DNA from: Breviolum minutum Mf 1.05b.01
Taxonomy: Eukaryota > Sar > Dinophyceae > Suessiales > Symbiodiniaceae
Assembly (NCBI GenBank): GCA_000507305.1
Contig: DF239279.1
Span: 97,838 to 161,837 of the forward strand
Reading direction: 5' to 3'
Length of the DNA stretch: 64,000 nucleotides
Made by a program: the position numbers and the translations under genes. The number at the start of each line of letters is the position of its first letter. Within the stretch, counting starts at the first letter, position 1. This document shows positions 45,190-57,229 of the stretch, piece after piece. A model generated the notes under the pieces. It made no database searches. It had not been told where the DNA came from and was given only the letters and a program-made list of their open reading frames with translations.

Positions 45190-45960
45190 TACAAACAGAA
45201 GACAGTATAGTATAGTATCATGTAATGAATTGTCATAAAAAACTCAAATAGTCAAATGCATGTATATTTGGGTGTCCAAAGTCCCAAAATCTCCGATTTT
45301 TTTTACATCACCTGACTTTCACTTCTCAAATGGCTATCACTTGTCACATCTCAAGGGTCCTTCAGAGGCTCGTCATCGCCTCACCAGGGCTCATCGTACG
45401 AGTTTTTTTGTAGCCCTTCTGTTCCCCAATGGATTCCAAACAATGAACAATCAATGTTTGAAAGCTTGAATGTGTTGCAAAGCAACAATCTACATTTCTA
45501 TACATTTCTACTACCCCAGCCTTCTTGCCCACCATCACCTCCTTTCAAATCCAACTGAGAATCTGTGATTTGGTGGATGGCCTGAGCTGTACGGTTAACT
45601 TGGACATGTATCTGTTCCAATTAGACAGCGATTCATAAAGCATCAAAGGGAAAATGGCGTATACCAACCGAATATGTACAAACAAATATCTTTTTCACTC
45701 TTTTGTATACTTCTTTTTGCAGTCCTTATGTCACATGAGTTTAGTTGGCACTTCTCTTGGCTTCTTGCTCTGACACTGCTGTCTTGAAATAGCCGCTCTG
45801 CCTGATCTGAACATGCTGCACAGCAGGCTTTCTGATTGTAAAATACAGTGTATCAATGCATGTCAACGTAAATCAGCGTGTACGTATGTAAATTCAATGT
45901 GTATTGATGAATATTCATGTGCAGTATGACAATAAATGTCAGTTTACACCTTCACGATCT
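45190..45960. other. Stretch without supported exons
   Basis: Plain intergenic or intronic sequence; nothing called on either strand. Confidence 0.35.
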
Positions 45961-45961
45961 T

Positions 45962-46045
45962 TCAGAAATGTAGAATGTCATCAAACAATCCTGAGCTTCC
46001 GGCAGCACCTGCATGCCTTCTGCGATTGAAGAACTTCTGAAGGAT
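45962..46045 (-). CDS. Probable last exon, unidentified
   Basis: 28 codons reading ILQKFFNRRRHAGAAGSSGL then FDDILHF and stop, after a good pyrimidine-rich acceptor. The basic RRRH patch is followed by a hydrophobic end. Upstream frames to 46,230 are open but not secure. Confidence 0.5.
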   Translation of the reverse strand: MLQKFFNRRRHAGAAGSSGLFDDILHF

Positions 46046-46463
46046 CTGAAATCCAAGAGAGGGTAAAAAATGAACACTTGAATGGTGCATCCCCAGATCC
46101 GCCCCTTAAAAAATACTTGCCAAGCATACCAAAACAACAACTTCATCAACTCTGATCCGTTTTGCCAAAAAGGAGTCTCAAAACATGGGCGACATAGATT
46201 TTTGTGACTAAAATCATCAAAAATCATCTAAAAAAACCAATGGATTTCTTAGGCATCTTGCAGGTTCGTGATTTTGAAGATACACCTCGAAGGACAAAGG
46301 TTCGCCGCTGGCGCAGGCAGAGCCTCAAGGTGCCAAATGGGCTGTCTTTTTGGGGTTGAAGTCTTGATAGAGGTGAATGACACAACGGGTTCGATTCGTT
46401 TATACATGTTCACATACTACATATACATGCAAATATGTACATACAAAGGGCATATGTACAAAA

Positions 46464-46492
46464 TAGTATATATATATATATATATATATGGT
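46464..46492. repeat. (TA)n microsatellite
   Basis: About 13 TA units. Confidence 0.95.
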
Positions 46493-46499
46493 ACCCCGT

Positions 46500-47130
46500 T
46501 CGGAAGATTTCAAAGTGTTCGGAAGATGATGCTGGGCTTTCTATTGCGGTCCTTTTCTGGAGGGTATAAAATGCTATGCAGTGTGCAGCCTTTTTTAACG
46601 TACTTATTGGCATCATTGATGCCATATTGCGATGATCTAACATAAGTGGATCATGTCAATCTAACATCAAGGAATCAACGAAGTTATTATCATATCTAAA
46701 TACACGTATGTACAAGTAATATCATGTTGCTCCCATTCATTCTTAAAGACAGTTGCGATTCAACATGCTGCACCGCCAAAGAGTTGCAATGCGGCGCCAA
46801 ATGACAGAAATCGTTCAGTCGGAGGTCTTTGGATTTGAAGCAAATTGACACGACGTGTCTTTCACTGAGCTCCTGTCAGAATTCGAGCATTTCACACTTG
46901 CGCTTGGTCCTGCCTTCCTGATACGGCACAATAACTCGACACAAGACTGCATCCAGAGCAAATGATCATAAACAATCTGAACGTCACTCTATCCAACATC
47001 TATGTCAATAGATACAGTGACTAAAATATGTATGTTATCTTTTTTCAGCAAGCATACTACGTACACACTAGCTAGAATCTGGAATGTACATGAATGTAGA
47101 ATGATAATAATATGCAGATGCATTGATATT
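46500..47130. other. Stretch without supported exons
   Basis: Nothing with both coding character and splice sites is seen. Confidence 0.35.
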
Positions 47131-47136
47131 AGATCG

Positions 47137-47263
47137 ACCCCCATACGGCCCATCAGCCACCGTTGGATCTGAGGCAAGGGCGCCATCGTTCAGGACTTGC
47201 TTGTAAACAAAATCCACATACCTGGAGATCCCCCAGGGAATACGGGTCCAAATTGTTTTCTAC
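47137..47263 (-). CDS. Two short exons, unidentified
   Basis: The first (47222-about 47263) reads NNLDPYSLGDLQ to a GTATGT donor; after a short intron the next reads VLNDGALASDPTVADGPYGG to a GT donor. The pair is coding-like and in phase but has no family match. Confidence 0.45.
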
Positions 47264-47269
47264 ACCTAG

Positions 47270-48870
47270 CTGACCTAGCTACAGCTTTTTTGCATGAATT
47301 ATGGATGGAATGTCAGGTACTGCAAGGCCCAAGAACCAACTTATTTGTAGGCTTCCTGTCTTGTCATTTGACTAGGCATCTGGCTTCTCTCGCTCATTGG
47401 CATCCAAGTCATCTTCATAGGCCAGAATGTAGTTGAAGCGTCGGAGCTGACAAAATCGTGAGAATCATTGTATCATTTCAGAAATTACGCACTTGGTATT
47501 ATATATATGGTTTATGAATCCTTCGAAGTCAAGCATTTGGGGAGGGGATGAGGATGGATGAGGGGTATGGTCCGATATGACAAGGTGACTAAGCAGGTTG
47601 TGAGTTTTGCTAAGGTGTCGATGCAGCTGGCAAGTTTGAGCTCATCACCATGCGCTGCTTTGTCACATCCCCCTGCCAGCAACGGTCAGTCTGTAGTCCC
47701 GTAATCTCTCTGGAAATTTCATCATCTTTTTTGGCTCAACGTGCCTTGTCATCTTGCAAGTCTTTGAAGGTTGAGCTATCTGAGTGCCAAAGCTAAATGT
47801 CTGTTGCAATCATCGTGGTTTCACCGAAAATCATTGGAAAGCGAAGCAGTGCCAAGCATTCTGCTTCTTAGAAGTATTTTGTTATATTTTGGTGATCTTG
47901 TCATGAATCCTTTTGCATTCACAGAGACATGCACCATCTTCACCCCCCAAGGTGCTGGCAATTCATAAGCCTGGCAGCAATGCCTGGGGTAACAAAAAGG
48001 AATCTTTCTACCAACAGCTTCCCACTAAGGTCTTCGAGTTTCTGACCAGCCGTGCTATCAATGAGACCTCCTTGCTGATGCATCACCTAATCATTCAGAA
48101 CGGTAGCACCAACCATAACCACACAAGAGCAACCATTGTCATAATCCCGACAAAAACCTAGTGTGACGGCGACGCCAACGGTCGGACAACAACAAGAACA
48201 ACAAGAAGAATAGGAACAACAATTGAACAAAAAAAAACAAATATAATATGAAATGCGAATAATAAATAAGAAAACACACATTATACATACGTAGATAAGG
48301 ATGTGGTAGAGAAATCGTGAACATGGACATATACGAGTAATACACAATAACATTGTCAACGTCATCTGAATGTCCAATCTATAATCAAAAAGTGAGATGT
48401 GTATACGACAGGAGTGCAATGTATTCCAAGATTTGAACACGATATGTTGGGGCAAGATATGCATAAATGATTTATTATATAACGTATATATATATATACA
48501 AAACATGGGTACGGTATGGCACAGGATATGAAGATGCGTTATGAATACGAGATATGCAAACATCAATATGGATATGTATGATGTGAGTTTGCGTCGTCAG
48601 CGTACGAGTACGCTGCAGTGACGTGACATGTGATATACTAGCATCATATGTTTTATATTAGTAATGTCATATGATGTGCTGTTACAAGATCTTATGTACG
48701 CTATCCTACGCTCCTAGCAACCATCTGCGGTTTTGGAATAGTGAAACAGTCATGAGCATCCCAACAAAAGGCCAAAAAGAGTGATGCCAATGGGTGCATT
48801 GGGCACCCAACATGGCTGGACAAATGGAGCTACCATTCTGATGCAAATGTGTACTGCCAAGAACCGAGGT
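47270..48870. other. Long stretch without supported exons
   Basis: A+T-rich between 48,220 and 48,700 with TATATA tracts. The long minus-strand frame at 48087-48566 is Ile/Cys/Phe-rich and is explained by base composition, so I do not call it. Confidence 0.35.
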
Positions 48871-48875
48871 CTAGG

Positions 48876-49476
48876 TCACTGGCACTGGAGTACACTCTTG
48901 AGAGTGTGCCAAGCATGAAAGTCGTCATGAGGTATATGATAAAAGCCCTCAGAGACAAAGTCGTCAATAACTGGTACAAAGGGCACATCACTGAAGTGCA
49001 TGCAAAGAAGGCTGTTTGAGGGCCAAACGGCACTTGCAGCCAAATGAAGACTATTGTGATGCCTCCAGATTTTGCATTTTAGTCTAAGGCAGATAAAGCG
49101 CTCAAAACATAAGTTGTTGCAGTTCACCAACATGTCGAAAACTCTGAGGAGTGCGCTCTCAAATAGAGCCTTAGTGCAATCTGGTCAGTGCATCAGTTCC
49201 GTGCAGAAGACACTGCGGAGGACTTGCATGCCGAGATGCATATGTGTCGAATGAGGAGAACTCGCCACTGGTCTGGAAGGATATCTGGCGCCAAGACGTA
49301 CGAAGCATAAAGTTACCATATGTTTGACATTGTTCTATGCTGTAAATGTTCTGCATCAATGCTTCAAAAAAGTGTTTCCACGCTGAAGCCTTCAGTCCAT
49401 GGTAGGTTCTGGTCCATGAACCTGTGGTGCTCGCCTCACGTGTTGGCCAGTGCATGCCACTGAGAATCTGCTGCAA
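48876..49476 (-). CDS. Exons of an unidentified protein
   Basis: A frame ending at 48876 reads MHFSDVPFVPVIDDFVSEGF then YHIPHDDFHAWHTLKSVLQ; the P-V-I-D-D and DDF wording is loosely like sugar-nucleotide transferases but not diagnostic. Upstream, 49171-49476 reads YHGLKASAWKHFFEALMQNI then YSIEQCQTYGNFMLRTSWRQ. Both have strong coding composition. Their junction is not solved. Confidence 0.5.
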
Positions 49477-49575
49477 ATCTTGGATCCAAGTCCAAGTACA
49501 TCCGAAATGTCTTCAAATCAAGAAAGACATTGAAGCAATGAGCTATGACAGCTATGAGCCTCGTTTACATATGCT

Positions 49576-49758
49576 CTATCCATTGTTTCCCATCCGTTTT
49601 GGGTCCAGCGGGAAGACTAAGAGAACTACTGCAGACCGATGCTTTTGCGTCCAGCACCTCTTAGCTCCAACAGTGATGCAAGCAACCTTAGCAACGTCAG
49701 GAACAGCCCAGGCCCTTAACACGGCAGTCCCAAAATCTGTTCTATTCTTTTCTGACAT
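49576..49758 (-). CDS. Exon, unidentified
   Basis: Open minus-strand frame reading TDFGTAVLRAWAVPDVAKVA then CITVGAKRCWTQKHRSAVVL. It is coding-like and hydrophobic towards the end. A plus-strand frame overlaps but looks like its shadow. Confidence 0.4.
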   Translation of the reverse strand: MSEKNRTDFGTAVLRAWAVPDVAKVACITVGAKRCWTQKHRSAVVLLVFPLDPKRMGNNG

Positions 49759-50779
49759 GGGACTGGTTTATTATTTTGCAGCTCATCCTGGTCACCTGTA
49801 ATTCTAAACGTGGACTGGACTCTTTGTTTTTCAAACCCTACTTCTGTGTCCATTCCCTGACTCACTCTATGACCCCCTGCATCAGCGTTGTTGCTCTTGA
49901 CGTAGATACGCTCAGAGTTCAGATCCATTTGGCAGTAGCCCTGCCGAATCGAGGCGCTGAATACAATAAATGAAACAGGATGATCAGTGATGAAGACTGC
50001 AAGAACTGGGTTAGGTTGTACAATCGACATAAAGATCCACAACCAACAAAACATTCAAAAAAACACAAAATCTCTGTGCATGTCATTGACACCGCCTTGT
50101 TGGTGAAAAAAATATTCATCTTGAGATCTGCTCCCGTCAAACGTAGCCTTTGGCAGGCAAGGTCTACACTTTGCAGCTAGAAAGGAACGGTTGAATGCAG
50201 CTGAGCCACGCAGGACCCTGCGGGCCAATGGCAGAGTCCGTCAGCATGATCCCTGAAGATGTCTTCACCGAAGCAGTTGGGAACGGTTGGGAACAATGCC
50301 ATCATCTTTTCAAATTTGAGACTGTTCAAGCTAAATCCACAGACTTATGCTTATTTTCAGTTTCCAGAAAAGATTCAGAATCAGCATATCAGCATAATCT
50401 CCAAACTCCAAAAGTCTCAAAATATCATTCAAGTGGCGTTCGTCGAAGTTGCTGTACCTATAATCCAGCAAGAGCCTGTCAAGGCATCAGCCAAGGATGA
50501 AATCTCCAAAGTCCTCCCAGTTCTACGTTGCTTTTTCCGATGTCCTTTTTTGCATCAGCGGACAAGCATCATGTACGAAAAAAATCCCCGTGCCTGGAGT
50601 CGGAATCTCCAAACTCATCCGTCTTTGCTGCTGTCAAGACCTGGCCCATTCGTTCTTGATGAAAAAAAATCATACGTTCATCTCAAAGGATTTGTAAGGG
50701 TCTAAGTGTGCTTTGCACCGTGGGTGTTTCAAGGGTATTTCTATAATTTGAACGATGAAACGATGTTTGTTTCAAATTG

Positions 50780-51340
50780 AGTGCAAGGGTCGGAATCGCC
50801 AGCCTCTTGGACCGTCAAAGAAACGGGCTCACCAGGCTCAAAGCGTTTCAAGATGCTGCCGGAATGGTTCAAGACCACCTGGGATCACACTGGACGTTCA
50901 TGGTCTTCTTGACCCAATTCGCTAACACACAAAACTTGTTTGACCACGCGGTTGACAAACAAAAATCTGCAACAGCTGAGTCAAAACATAATCTAATAGA
51001 ACAGTTCAATCCATGGTAGATTTCCTACTTCGATGAGCTTGGCCAATTGTCTATCAGTCATATTTGCGAAGATTTTGACAGGTCTCAATGGTATCAGAAA
51101 TGAGCTGATTCTATCTTTTTGAAGTGTGTCTTAAAAATTTTCCTGACCCTCCGTTAAACCCTCAAAAAAATGGGCCGACATTTTTGAGGCGTGGAGTTTC
51201 CCTACATGGATTCCAGTCGGTCCCTTTTTTGAGGTGATGCCCATCTGGAGCTCCAGGCTGTAACCACTGCTTTTCCGGAGCCAGCCGCACCATCGCTGCC
51301 CCCATGTAAGGTCTCCCTGCACCATCGGAGATCGTGTGGT
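50780..51340 (-). CDS. Exons of an unidentified protein
   Basis: About 51160-51330 reads DGAGRPYMGAAMVRLAPEKQ then WLQPGAPDGHHLKKGTDWNP. About 50790-50880 reads ILKRFEPGEPVSLTVQEAGD. Both are minus strand and coding-like. A plus-strand frame at 50777-51019 competes for the second, so its strand is less certain. Confidence 0.4.
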
Positions 51341-51829
51341 TTTGTAAATGTACGCTGAAAGTATGTTTCAAAAAAAAATGATTGGAAACTATTAAGGCAA
51401 ATCAGTCACCGTCTATCTATGATTGCCCCCAATCTCAAAGAAGCAATACTTTGTTTTTAACAAAGAAAGCTCACAGCAATTCTCTGATTGAGAAGTTCTT
51501 GTGAGACCACTTGAACAACTGTGAAAATGGCAGGAAAAGTTGAGGAAAGACTTTGTGCCCCCTCAATGCAAATTGCAGCCACTGCGTGCAGGACTTTAAA
51601 ACGGAAACCCTATGTTTGGTTTTGCATCTTGCACAGAATGGAAGAGCTTCCATTGTCCAAGCACGCGGTGCTATACTGTATTCTATGATCTGCTATACGC
51701 CATGCATAGTTGTCTGAATAATTATGTTTTGCAAGGCCAGTCAAAAAAAATCAGCCTCGCGCCCCCCACATTTACAACTTTGCAGTTGGAATGTGGATAT
51801 CAAAATGAATATTGGTGATGACAGATAAT

Positions 51830-52230
51830 TTGCTGTCCTCACTTTGATTCGTTGGGATCTAGACACTGTGCTCGTTTGGGACGAAATCAGACGCAGACGA
51901 GTGCAACAACCACTGCAACTAGCAACTAAACAACTGTAAAGCCGCCAGGCTATGCTGACTTTACACCCAATGGCTGCAAATCAGGAAATAGATCGTAAGA
52001 TCATGCAAGGTCTACTGGTTTCATCTGGTTTCTAGCTGAATCTCAGTGGCTTTTTGTTGAATCTTTCATATAGGAATATATAGAACCTAAGTACTCTGTC
52101 TGTATCTCTCTACCGCAACACACCTATTGCTGGATTGGACTGCTCGGTTTTCTCCAGCTAGAAACACGGAGGACTTTAGATAGCTAAGGCTAGGATTTCA
52201 GACCGCTCTAACGATGCTGGAAAACAGGCT
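51830..52230. other. Stretch without supported exons
   Basis: No supported coding sequence seen. Confidence 0.35.
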
Positions 52231-52327
52231 TTACCCTCTTGGGAACTAACATATCCCTTCCCAACACACGTTTGAAGATGAATTTTCTGTTTCCCAAAAT
52301 CGGATATGTTAGTTCTCTGGAGGGTAA
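52231..52327. repeat. 97-bp hairpin element
   Basis: The arms TTACCCTC....GAACTAACATATCC (52231-52256 and inverted at 52302-52327) match at 22 of 26 bases, the four mismatches forming a central bubble. The loop is 45 bp. It could be a small MITE or a structured RNA segment. Confidence 0.75.
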
Positions 52328-52574
52328 GTGTTTATGCAAGTGTATGCGTCATGCATCTGCGGCAAGAGTTCCAAGAAACCATGATTAAACAGCATTACTA
52401 AAAGATGCCTGCCTCGGCCCAGAAAGAAGATCAGCTGGGCGGTGTACGAAGTAGTTGTGGCCTGCCATGCAAGATCAAATACTGAATATATTCGAATATA
52501 CCAAGCACAAATTCTACACTGTTTGGCACTGCAATGGCTTAGCGCTTTTCTCGGTTGGTTGAGGTCCCCTTGGA

Positions 52575-53283
52575 ACCGCTTACATACAGGCTGAACAGGT
52601 CAGCAAAATGTCGCAGTTTTCTGCTAGCGCGAAGACGAGCGAGAGTCGAGAGTCTTTGTGTCCAATCCGCCAGACTCAGCCCTTGGCCATGTCTTATCCG
52701 CTTCCAGTAATTTTGTCGTATATCTTCAACGGAATACTCAAAACGCTGTTTGTGTCGTAGTTCTTGTTGTCTGTTGACTTTGTTCGCGATGAAAACCAAA
52801 CGCCATCATCAGATACCAATCGAAGCCCGGTGTCTAAAGGCAATGACTTTTGGAACGAGGCTAAGTCAAAGCTGCCAGCAGCTCCGGGACCTGATTGCAC
52901 CATCGGTGCTGGTGCCATCTGCGCCATTGGTGCCATTTGTGCCATTGGTGTCATTGGCGCTGGCGGTATCTGAGCCATTGGTGTCATTGCCAGTGGTGTG
53001 GCTGCATTTCCTGGTGCAAAGTTCCCATATCGATTGCCGCCAAGGCCAGTTGATAGGTCCAAGGGAGGGGGCACATTCCTGTTTGCCAAAGGTTCTTGCA
53101 AGGCATCACCTGTTGGCAAGACTTTCATTGCAGACTTGGCCTGTGAAGCAAGGATAGAAGAAAAAGAGTGCAGCAAAATCGCAAGCCAGAGATGGTTCAT
53201 GGCATTCATCAGGGCTGCAGCTGGGACAAGATTTCTTGCCCTTTTCAGCACACTTCTGTGCTATCTGTATATACTGTTCTATG
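52575..53283 (-). CDS. Met/Pro/Ala-repeat protein, three exons
   Basis: Exon about 53190-53283 reads SIEQYIQIAQKCAEKGKKSC then PSCSPDEC (CxxC). After an intron with a strong pyrimidine tract, exon about 52790-53143 reads AKSAMKVLPTGDALQEPLAN and a low-complexity segment of PMAQ(M/I)P-type repeats (MTPMAQMAPMAQMAPAPM), then LPLDTGLRLVSDDG. Exon about 52575-52693 reads RIRHGQGLSLADWTQRLSTL then ARLRASRKLRHFADLFSLY to a GTAAGC donor. The repeat segment suggests a disordered, possibly interaction-prone region. No family recognised; exon joins are inferred. Confidence 0.5.
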
Positions 53284-53299
53284 GAGCCTGATACTAACC

Positions 53300-54340
53300 A
53301 GTGGCCTGAGCCCACGGCACAATATGCGGATCATATACAGTAATTCATGGTGGATGTATCCTGAATCTGATGCAAGAACAAGGTTTTGCTATCAACTATC
53401 AACGTCTCATACACTTTGCGGGTGCATTTCGTTTGCGCCAATCCCCCCCTCTGCTCTGCCCCCCTGTAATGTGACGAGCTTGCTGAAGGCCAGCTTTAGC
53501 GCGGTGATGCCGGGGACAAAGTAGTGACTGGCCAAGAGGGCGATTCATTTCAACTAGGCAAAAGGACCAAACAATCTGAATCAACGTTTGCTCCTGTCAA
53601 ACCCCGGACCAACCAACCTGGGACCAACGGTCCACCACAAAACCCCAAGGACACCGAGCACTCGGCCCAACATGACCCGACACCCATCTTGAAAACGAAT
53701 CTCTAGACTTGCCAACCTCTTATGTAGCAAGAAACCTGAAGTTCGTTGTCTATTTTCTTTTTGAAACCAAGCACCATTGACCATCCAGAACTGTAGAAGT
53801 GATATGTGAGGATATGAAATTCTGTTCCTTCAGCCCTTGGAATTGTCGAATACACTGCAGGATGTCAAGCCTTGAAGCCTGAAACCCCAACAAAGTCTTT
53901 CCGAGCAAACGACAAACCCCAGCGGTTTAAACCCAGACCCCGACCGTCCGACCAACCCACATTCCTGCTTTGGTGGGGTCTGGTTTTAGTATCAAGTTTG
54001 AATTGCAATGGTTTGTAAATCTTTTCATATGCTCATCATATTTTCTATACCTTTATGGATCCCACCCAAAAACATCCAAAAACATTGGCTGATGGTTTCT
54101 GAATGGCTTTGACGCTATGGGTTGGAGTTGAACAGAAACATCCAAATCCGCTCCTTGAAGCAGAGGGAGTGCCGAAACCCGTTGTGGTCATGTCCTCCAT
54201 CCAGAGTGTTTTTCTTCACACAAATCCAACAGCTCAATGGGGGGATTCCGGTAAGACAAATGAGCTCATGTAGGCTACTGGGCTACGGGGTTAATTACTT
54301 TTTAAAGAAAACTGCCCAAAAAACATATGGCAAATCTTTC
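53300..54340. other. Stretch without supported exons
   Basis: Contains C-rich and AACCC-type simple sequence near 53,600-53,960. No gene called. Confidence 0.35.
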
Positions 54341-54344
54341 AAGC

Positions 54345-55190
54345 ACACATGGCAACTTTCACACGCATCTGAGAAATGGCCAGTCCGAAAAGAAGGTGGG
54401 GATAAAGGTGCCAGCAGCAGAATCCCTCAGCTGAAACATCACTTCTGTTTTGACGTCTTTCCCAACTCACTGCTTTGCTAATAGCATTTGTGCAGAACTG
54501 AAGCTGTGAAAAAAGGGACTATGGACCTGGCATAGTCAGCTCAGCCTCATTGATGCAAGCCTGGTCAACTGCACCTCAGCCATGCTAAAAGTGCACCATG
54601 AGGATACAAAAAGCGGTCCCAGCATCTGTGGTCTTGACTTGCATCATCGCAGAGATGAGTGCAGCCGATGTTTGTGTACTCGAAGCCTCATTTTAAATAA
54701 CAAAAGCAACTTGTGTAGCCACTTGCAGTCATGCCAAACCTCTGAACTTCTGAACTCTTAACATGACGACTTGATTTCTGTGGGAAAACATCGAGCATCA
54801 GACTCTTCATATCAGGATGGGAGGGATCAGAGTAGTTGTACTCAAACCTTGGCCACCCAGTTGTCCCATGTTCCAGCAGGTCTCACGACCGCAACTGCGG
54901 TCCCCACAACTCAGGTCTCATGCAAAAGTCCTTGCGCCTCACAAAAATGACGCTTAACGACTTTCCAGAACACAATGACAAATTGTGAAAGCGGAAAAGA
55001 CTGGAAAAGTGCTCATCAACAAGTCGCAGGAGGTACATGACAAAGTTTTGTAATGATTCCATAGCCTGTCTTCTTCCATAGCTGCAGAGGTGTCTGCCAT
55101 CGACAAGCCGGATGCAAACCTGCAATGCCAGCGAGGGAGCCCAGGTTAATTCGATCTTAACTTTCAACATTTTTTGTGCAACCAACACCA
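54345..55190 (-). CDS. Exons of an unidentified protein
   Basis: The longest, about 54890-55180, reads VKIELTWAPSLALQVCIRLV, LCSYGRRQAMESLQNFVMYL and LSVIFVRRKDFCMRPELWGP, an open 90-codon frame. Downstream, about 54345-54440 reads VMFQLRDSAAGTFIPTFFSD. Strong coding composition; no domain recognised. Confidence 0.45.
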
Positions 55191-55309
55191 TGCCGGCGCA
55201 GCGGCAGCATGGAGACAACACCTTTGGCCTTAGGGTGAGTTGCATCAAGGTTCAAGTGATCAAGCAAGATAGGATAGGATAGGACATGGTAGCAGATCTA
55301 AATTTAAAT

Positions 55310-55920
55310 ACTGCCTAATCCATACAAAGATACAAGTATAAAATTCAAGCAATTCCAGAACTCACCAAGTTGCAGTCTTTGACAACATCTTCCACTTGGA
55401 ACAACTAGAATCAACCAGAAGCGGCCAAAAGCCAAGGGTTTCAAGTCTCTAGGGCACCCTACGGGTGACTGGATTGCATATTGCTCCAGTTCCACGAAAC
55501 GCCAAATTGCTGCAATCCAGAGAAAAAGCACTAAGAGCCAATACCTGGATCGATGATCATCCATGCATTCAGGTCTTGGTTGTTCAAACACGTGCCGATC
55601 CAGGTGGCTATTCTTGATGTGTAGATGTGTACGTTTAGAATGTCCAGGTTGGCGCACAGGAGAAAGAGGCGAGGATTATGAATCACCTGATTAGAAGCAC
55701 ATGTTCTTTCGAAAAAGGGATTTCAATTTTTGATTCAATAATATTTGATGATGTTTCACAAAAACGCTGGCCAGGCATGACGACATCTCTGTGCGGATTG
55801 TTTGCGAACTTCGTAAAAAAAAACCTGCAGCTTTAAGCTGCATTGGGCTCAGACCACCCATTTCGGAAGATAGCAAATGCCGAACCTGAAAAAAGCTGCT
55901 TCCGAGGCTTGGGAAGTGCC
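55310..55920 (-). CDS. Weak exon candidates, one with a membrane segment
   Basis: A frame near 55480-55550 reads YWLLVLFLWIAAIWRFVELE, a likely membrane helix if real. Another near 55700-55900 reads VRHLLSSEMGGLSPMQLKAA and SVFVKHHQILLNQKLKSLF. Splice borders are not secure. Confidence 0.35.
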
Positions 55921-56219
55921 GTTCCGTTGGCACAACTGGGTCAATGCTTCCGAAAGAGAACAGCGGCTGACCACCCTTCAGTTTTCGACCTTGCCATGAT
56001 GACTAAGGCAGGGCAACTTGACTACCTGGCCCCATTGGGCAGAGCCTTCTTGAACCAAAAAAGACAAACAAATGAGGCAAGATACGCGTGCAAGCTTCGA
56101 CAAGTGAAACGGATTGAAATGAGAGGCCTCTAAAGTCCCAAAGTCTATTCTGATGCATGACAGCCGGTTTGAACTCAAGATAGCAGCTGCCTCTGTGGCA
56201 GGCAACAATGATAATAACA

Positions 56220-57225
56220 ATTAGATCTGAATGCCTAGTGGCATTAATATCCCGACTTTTTGTCAGCTTATGGGCACATCATGCTCATGCTCGCTCTCTT
56301 CGGCCAAATCTTCAGAGTTGTGTCCAAGGCCGTCCTCTCAGGCAATATTCATTGTGGCACTTCAATTGGAGGCTTGCAGTGGAACAAGCATCCACATGCA
56401 GCTGTTTTTGGGCTAAGTAGCCGTGTTTTGTTCACACATGGCCGTCACCTTCAAACGCAATGAAGGATGACCTGGAGTCCAGCGACGCCTGAGGGACAAC
56501 ATGTCTTGACATCTGCAGATCTTTCCCGACTCCATTGGAAAGCGCCTCTCTCCCGTCAGCAATACTTTGCTTGCTGTTGGCCTTGCCATTTTGTTCATCT
56601 TTCGGTATATGAAACTCCAAATGTTCAATCTTTAAACTTCACGTGTAATCAAATGAAACTTAAGGTCTTCAGTTGCAGGCTTTTCTGGTGTTTGAGAAGG
56701 ACTTCTTTTCCTCAGACGCGTTTGTAGTACCAGGCCGAGGCATGAGGAATCCAGACACAATTTCACGGCCCAAGGATTGTTGCACTTTCTTCAAAATGAT
56801 GCAACACTTCCATGTAAGGCCCTTTATATGCTGGAGTAGATGTATGTGATGTACTGGCAGTACTAGAGCTACTTTAAGAGCTAATAGTGCTCGTACTAAT
56901 ACCATCAGTGCTACTAGTAATACTAATCCTAGCAGTAAAAATTGATAATGCTATACTAGACTAGTACTTGCAATACACTGCTACGCCGTAGTGTCGGGAC
57001 CATACCATTGGCCGGGGATTGGGAACTTGCAGCATGCACCCACTACACAGACAAGTCTCTAGTACAAATTCACCATATAACTTATCTTGAAGATAATATA
57101 CAATATTATAAGTTATCGCAAGTGCATATATTGATATATTGATATGTAATGTGTTTTGCATTGTAGTCCTGAGTGCATCTATTGATTGATCCAAACAGGG
57201 TCATTGATTGAATTGATTGGATGAT
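56220..57225. other. Stretch without supported exons
   Basis: Includes degenerate AGTACT-type triplets at 56,850-56,960. Nothing called. Confidence 0.35.
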
Positions 57226-57229
57226 TTGC

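Noticed and set aside
48087..48566. Minus-strand ORF of 159 codons rich in Ile, Cys and Phe
   Set aside because: Its composition follows the A+T-rich DNA with simple GTT/TTC runs; no splice signals or domain.
52694..53251. A secreted protein with signal peptide starting MNHLWLAILLHSF
   Set aside because: The supposed signal peptide is the translation of a pyrimidine-rich intron end (…TTTTTCTTCTATCCTTGCTTCACAG). A better-supported exon, SIEQYIQIAQKCAEKG, lies just upstream in another frame.
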